A stretch of 64,000 bases of DNA from contig CM041776.1 in assembly GCA_023374045.1 (NCBI GenBank), positions 471,375,375-471,439,374 on the forward strand, given 5' to 3'. Source of the DNA: Limonium bicolor. Taxonomy: Eukaryota; Streptophyta; Magnoliopsida; Caryophyllales; Plumbaginaceae. The first letter of the stretch is position 1. Every line of letters begins with the position of its first letter. Positions 58,534 through 64,000 of this stretch are shown here, one piece after another. The position numbers and the translations under genes are program-made. A model generated the notes under the pieces. It searched no databases and was not told the DNA's origin. It saw nothing but the letters and a program-made list of their open reading frames with translations.

Positions 58534-58887
58534 TGAACCGTAGGGTACAAGGTAGCACCCATGGCGGCCTTAATAGCATATCTCAACCCGCCTCTAAACT
58601 TCTCTACTTTCACAGCATCAGAATACACAACTCCTGGGACGAAGTCCAAGAGCCCGATAAACAAGGAGTAGTACTGATCTACTGTCAAACTACCCTGCCT
58701 CAGGGACTCAAACTCCTCCCTCTTCCTCTGCTTCAGATGAGCAGGGTAATACTTCTCTCTCAACAGTTCCACGAAACCAGTCCACCCAAAACCCTCTACA
58801 GCAAGATAATGTGCCTTCACGGACCTCCACCATGTGCTGGCAGCATCCTTCAGGTGAAAGGCAGCTATGCTAACTCGGTGCTCAGCA
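58534..58887 (-). pseudogene. gag of D, capsid exon, downstream half
   Basis: Capsid domain: FHLKDAASTWWRSV, FVELLREKYYPAHLKQRKREEF, VEKFRGGLRYAIKAAMG. It joins the upstream half (60910-61228) once solo LTR G and one AGGCA copy are removed. Confidence 0.88.
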
Positions 58888-58891
58888 GGCA

Positions 58892-60904
58892 TGCAAACGA
58901 TTTATTTGGTATATTAAAAACTAAGAAATACTCCTAGAATTCAATAATTCAATAGATCGTCAGGTTGCAAAAATCCCGGTCGAAATAGTATAGTAATTCA
59001 ATGAAGCGACCTGGGTGTCAATCCACGGGACTCGATAAGTAAGTCTAGCCTTAGGTAATGGTTAACTCAAAAAGGGGGGTTTTGTTTTGGTTTTGGGTTT
59101 CACAAATAGGTAACAAGAAAGTAAATAATAAGAATGAAATAATTAAAATAACATTCAGGAAAATAAATAACAAAATAAAATAAAATGATAGATGATATGG
59201 ATGAACGGGACTCTGGGTTCAGGTTAAAACCGTTTGATCAATTATGTCTACTGGTTAATTAAAGATAGATTGGCAAAATTCCTAATATTTTCTTAAGAGC
59301 TAAATCATAGTCTCAGAAGAACTCATTTACCAGAAATGCAGGACCTAATCTAGGTTCAAGCAGAAACACATGTAAACGGATTAAGTACGAGGAATATTAA
59401 TTTGCGTCTGGAGGAATAATTAATTAATCCAATCAATAATTCCACAGATATACAGATTAATTTAACCTATCTATTTATCACTTGGTCGGATCAAAATAGA
59501 TTTAGTAAAGCAATTTAATAAACTCATGACATTTATTAAAAAGCGCAAGAATAATATTAATCGTAACAATCCGTAATTAATTAAAACCAGAAAATATAAA
59601 TTACATAATTAAAACAAACTGAAATAAACCATCCCCCAGAGTAAATCCTCTAAACCGACATAATAAATAAATAGACAGAATAAGAAATCATCTTATCTGA
59701 CATCCCGATATTATCTTGTTATTTGGACTGATAATATGTCGATTTATCGGTTGAATAATGGGTGTGAATGGAAAATGGATGAATGGATTATGGAGGTGAG
59801 TGAGGTGTTGTATGGTGGTGATGTTGTGAATGAAATGGAATGGAGGATTAATATGAGTGAGATGGATGGAGGTGTAGTAGTAGTGGTGTGGAAACACCAC
59901 ATACTAGCTGTGGTGAACGATGGTGGTGTGTTCGGTTTGAGAGACGTTGTGTTCTATTTATAGAACAATCAGACAACTGACTGCATGTGATGGTGGAGGA
60001 ATTTGAGCTGGAAAGAAAAAGAGAATGTGGAGCGTATGTCGGGAATGAACGGCTGGAAAGGAATAACAACTAGTGGAGGAGAGCTGGTAATAAATGATGG
60101 GCTGGAATGGTAGTGGACGTAAGCGTACAGAAATATCTGCGCCTCTAAATTTCATATGCCTGCACCTCTCTTTTGTATTTGTCGGAAGAGTAGTCTGCGC
60201 CGCTGTTAGGTCCAAAATAGTAAGTTGAATTCATACTCGTACATTCCCTCTGTTTGTACAGTCTTTGTCGGAAAAGTCATGTGAGTAATACTTGGGGATG
60301 GAATTAACGATTGAATAATAAAGTGGCCAGCATCATGATTAGCCCGTGAGTGGAGTGGTGTTTGTCGTGAGGAAATTTATTGCTGATTGCATGTGATCAA
60401 CAATAAAAAGTGAGTGTCATGATTAGTCAATAATGATGATGTGAATAATTGATTTTTGTGTGAGTGCATGCTGATGTGCCATCGTGATGAATATACTGCA
60501 GCCAACAAGTGAATTAATTAGTAGCAGATTAATAATGAATAAATGACAAGATAAAATATATTGTGGATTTGTGAGTAATTTGCCGTGGATATAGAAGTGA
60601 ATGAGTGCAGCAACTCTATTTTGAATTTAGCCGTGAGTGATTATATGCTCATGGTGATGTGTCATTATTGAATTAATGATTACATGATGTTTTATAGTGC
60701 AGCGTGGAAGATTATATATATATATTAGATAAAAATAAATCTTCATTTCCTGGGTTTTTTCTACATTTGACACATAAAATGCATCAGTTCATATCAAAAC
60801 ATAAAACTAAGGAAAAACATATGATAAGTGAGAAATATGTCACAATTCATTGTAAACATAGCATGAAATATAGCCCTGAAAATAGATATATTTCCCACTT
60901 ATCA
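58892..60904 (-). mobile_element. Element G: Athila-type solo LTR in gag of D
   Basis: 2013 bp with TG...CA ends (TGCAAACGA...CCACTTATCA) and a perfect AGGCA duplication (58887-58891, 60905-60909). Co-linear but diverged homology to the F LTR (shared TTTAGTAAAGCAATTTAATA, TAAACTCATGACATTTAT). Minus-strand TATA TCTATAAATAG near 59963-59952. No internal region: recombined to a solo LTR. Confidence 0.9.
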
Positions 60905-60909
60905 AGGCA

Positions 60910-61228
60910 CATGTATGGCATCAAACGCCTTCTCGTGCTCCACAATGTATCTCTCGAGGACAGTGGGGTCAGCAACACCATCATAGGTCGGTACTCGCGT
61001 ATCAGCTACGCTCTTCAGCCAATTCGGCTCTCTAGGTGTGGGTACGGGTGGGACTACCGGTGGTGCAGGTGGTGCCCCTATATGGATACCTCCCAACTGA
61101 GCTAGCTGAGCGAGAACGGCAGCTACCGTCTCGGCCACGCCCACGGTAGGGGCCTCCGGAGGACCTGCTCCAGGCCCGCCGCCTCTTCCACCACCTCCTC
61201 TACCTGCTGATCGCCTCCCGGAAGACAT
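60910..61228 (-). pseudogene. gag of D, N-terminal half
   Basis: ATG at 61228 directly after GAATTCTTCAG, so the start may follow a leader-intron acceptor. Gly/Arg-rich N-terminus (MSSGRRSAGRGGGGRGGG), a Pro/Val-rich linker, then REPNWLKSVADTRVPTYDG opening the capsid domain. Confidence 0.85.
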
Positions 61229-61387
61229 CTGAAGAATTCAGAATCAAAGTCAGCTCTTGGTATATATACTGTACTTTCTCTACCATAACTTAACTCAAAT
61301 CATTTCCAACTATCTCCTGGTACTGGTGTGTAAATAACCTAGGCTCACGGTACTTAAACTACTATCTCTTGATCAGAGCGGTACTCC

Positions 61388-61399
61388 GCTCTGATACCA
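61388..61399 (-). other. Primer-binding site of element D (initiator Met tRNA)
   Basis: Minus-strand TGGTATCAGAGC four bases from the 5' LTR (61404). The leader 61229-61387 shows no gene. Confidence 0.92.
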
Positions 61400-61403
61400 C
61401 TTT

Positions 61404-64000
61404 TGTAACACCCCTACAAATTCGGCTCCTAATAATCCTATAAATGTCGTGCACAATAATATCTCGCAGCGGTAAAATAATAACTGTCGCCCTAATGGTG
61501 TCACTGTTATCACACGCCCATACGGGTGATAACGATTTACCTAATAATCAACTCGCGAAACGTATTCCCGCAGTGACCACAAGAGATAGATAGCAGTACT
61601 TAAACAATTTAAAACAAATCTAACACCAACAATTATTACAGACCGTGAGCATCTAAACCAAATACACCTCGGTTAAACAACCCGAGTCCAAAATAACCTG
61701 AGTATCACACCGTACCAAGTCTAAACCAACAGTAATACAATAATCACGCCTCGCTGCGACCCACCAGCTAATCACCTGAAATAAAGATGGTTTGTGGTAT
61801 GGAATCAGCCCCTGCTGAGTATGTCATCATGCCCCGTCATGCCCCCAAAAACCCCTCAATTATTTGGTCGAGAGCATGAGGTTCATTACATGCAATACCG
61901 TTTAATATATAAACTGTAAAATAAATAACAGTAATATCCTAACAACAATACAACCATCAATACACATAGTATACCACAAGTATAATCAATGAACAACAAG
62001 TGAAACAACGAGGATGATAAACAATTATTAATTCTCGTCCATGGTATAGAAACCAATATCGTTCGCCACTGTATAATTCTCAAATGTATTATTGTTCAGT
62101 TATACCTAGTGACAATGTCTCATTAAAACGACATGTCTCTAGTTACCCATATATTATGGCGGGTCACCCACGGCAGTAGCCACTCCAACGGTAGAGTCTC
62201 CGACCAACGAGCCATTCTAGCTCACGGGAAATTTTCTTGATACTTACGGACCCGTACGCGGACATCCTGGTATCGTTTTTGTGATCACAACGCGCACCAA
62301 GAGCCACATCCTCTTGGCTTTACTTCCATTCTTTAGTTACTTACTTATACCATCGCATCGCATTACCAAATTTTCTAACACAGCAGACTAAGGTCATTAG
62401 TCCAATCCGGAGTCTGTAAACTCGGGATCCAGTGTTAGGTACGAGAGCGGCGTATAGAAAGGCCAATGCTCCGTATGAAAGTCTTGGATAATATATATGT
62501 ATTATTATCCTAGTGCTACAACGTTTTTCTGACGTTCCTTATTTTTCATATAAGATAGCACCATAGCCGCTAGTTCGTTTTATATATAGGTTCATATATA
62601 CGAACCAATACTGTTAACTCAACAACAGTAAATAATAAGCAGCTATAAATATACAGTTCATGCATATTAAATATCACATTCAGACAAACAATCTTATCAC
62701 AGATCACACAGAAGTCTGAACTGAGGAAGCCCTCAGAGACAATCAGAGACACGTAACAACATACCGTTCACCCTGATGTATTACGGTGGAGTATGAACCA
62801 GCAAGTTCCTATGCTCCTTGTGTCGCCTCTAACAGTCTAAGCAATACATAATGCTACTGATTAGCACACTGTATAACAACACAATCCTACGGTACTTCGT
62901 ACCGTCACTATTAACTCCCGGTTAACCCCCCGTTATTTACTGTCAATGTTTGTCGGGTTTTTGGTTCAACTCGAGATTGGAAAAAAAGTGTTATATTACA
63001 TGCGTAGTCTTGTTTGTATATTAATACAGTTACTGTTGATCTTGTCATCGCATGTGGTTTAACATACCCTTGTATGTCGTATAGTCTGTTTCATTATTGC
63101 ATGTGTGATTCTATGTCATGTACACATCTCACCTTAGTATTTATTTTTCTAAGGTTTGTCTCTTTTCTTCTTTTTTTTTATTTCAATGTGGTATAATTCA
63201 TTTGTAACTATACTTTTAATTATTCAAAATCCTTATTATTCCATGTATACTTCTAACATTAGCATTTTGATATCTAATGTTTATAATTCTTTTCTCCTTA
63301 TCTATTATCATTTTGATTATGATAATTTATAATTATTGAACCAAATCATATTTTCTACACCATTACATATATTTATTTATACATGTGTGTTATAGAACTT
63401 ATTTATTATATGGTAAGTCTTATAATCTATATTCATTCTTTTTAATGAATAACTCTTATATTATAAATGTTATAATTCTTATAACATTAAAAACCATATT
63501 ATAAATTCCATTTAAATAAATGTTATTATTTTCGAATAGCACCTATGTCCTTAAATATTTACAAAACCCACCACTTAATTAATGTAATGTTACATTATTG
63601 TTATATAACATATCTTATGACATTTAAACCATTTAAAACAATTATAACCTATAGTCATATTTTGTTTATAAAATACCAAATGACCCCTTATATTTTCGGT
63701 TTTCAAAAACAACCACTAAACTTCTATAAATCACAAATTCTCCTCTTTATAACATATAGTTTTCTAATATCATCAAGACTATATATTATACATACGTCTT
63801 CGCAAAACCTTATATATAATTCCAAAAATCACCAAACTATACCAAAAGGTTATAAATATTATTCCTAACCTTATACTTCCTTTAAATTTCGGTTTTCACC
63901 CCTTTATTACCCATTTGTAACAATGTTATAAAATACCTTATATTATACTTGTACAATTCATATGAACTCCAAATTTAACCAAATAAACTTCTAAAAATTT
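61404..64000 (-). repeat. 5' LTR of element D, truncated by the window edge
   Basis: Aligns to 48109-50700 almost base for base with only scattered substitutions and short indels (for example GGCAGT vs GGCAGT context at 48877/62172 and an extra T at 62546). The rest of the LTR and the right target-site copy are outside. Confidence 0.9.

Larger units (their letters stand above)
48109..64000 (-). mobile_element. Element D: chromovirus with AlkB, nearly complete
   Basis: Minus-strand element inserted into the RT of C (left flank CGCAG, 48104-48108). 3' LTR 48109-52815, pol with chromodomain, AlkB exon, split gag, Met PBS, and a 5' LTR running off the window at 64000. Total length exceeds 15.9 kb, including the 2-kb solo LTR G. 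LTR sequence differs from B/C, so D is a separate family sharing the gag-AlkB-pol plan. The parts of the two LTRs that can be compared are nearly identical. Confidence 0.9.

Noticed and set aside
59736..60215. Small ORFs within solo LTR G
   Set aside because: Low-complexity (GGTGGT, TGGATG) LTR sequence with homologous positions non-coding in the F LTR.

Overview
The window is plant nuclear DNA, most likely from an angiosperm with a large, repeat-rich genome. It holds a multi-exon plant laccase, Stowaway and Tourist MITEs, a CACTA element, an L1-type LINE and at least six LTR elements of plant Ty3/gypsy lineages. The species cannot be named from the sequence. No intact cellular gene was found; nearly everything is transposable-element DNA inserted into other transposable-element DNA.

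Layout. (1) 1-4620: an Athila-lineage Ty3/gypsy element (A, minus strand) with two pol frameshifts; its 3' LTR lies left of the window. (2) 4621-5659: promoter or LTR-like DNA with GC-rich palindromes. (3) 5660-8224: a multi-exon plus-strand gene of the plant 'putative gypsy type transposon' kind, with a coiled-coil tail and two frameshifts. (4) 8225-11179: a minus-strand laccase gene truncated at its 3' end. (5) 11180-13553: spacer with two MITEs and a degenerate tandem repeat. (6) 13554-33870: one minus-strand LINE split into three pieces by a 14.1 kb non-autonomous LTR element (E, 16055-30200), which itself holds a 6 kb non-autonomous Athila-type element (F, 19277-25248), and by a CACTA element (31455-33312). 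(7) From 33871 a plus-strand chromovirus-like element B interrupts the LINE. B is interrupted at 41477 by an inverted sister element C, C at 48109 by element D, and the gag of D at 58892 by an Athila-type solo LTR (G). Where both flanks are visible (E, CACTA, G), removing the insert and one target-site duplication reopens the interrupted reading frame.

The outstanding feature is in B and D. Both carry an AlkB-like 2OG-Fe(II) dioxygenase ORF resembling plant ALKBH1-type proteins between gag and protease/RT (39653-40392 plus; 56806-57543 minus). In both, gag is split by short GT-AG introns and the AlkB ORF lies inside a further phase-1 interval. A donor at the end of gag can join in frame either to an acceptor just before AlkB (Gag-AlkB ending at its own stop) or to one just before protease (Gag-Pro-Pol). 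The same donor, acceptors and phases occur in both diverged copies. This suggests a retrotransposon that carries a captured nucleic-acid demethylase-like domain and may use alternative 3' splice sites to choose between the demethylase and the polymerase. Both copies are damaged: B has three in-frame stops, one between the iron-ligand His and Asp; D has one frameshift but keeps every catalytic residue.

A second theme is that several unrelated LTR families and the CACTA element each carry their own array of short GC-rich palindromes.
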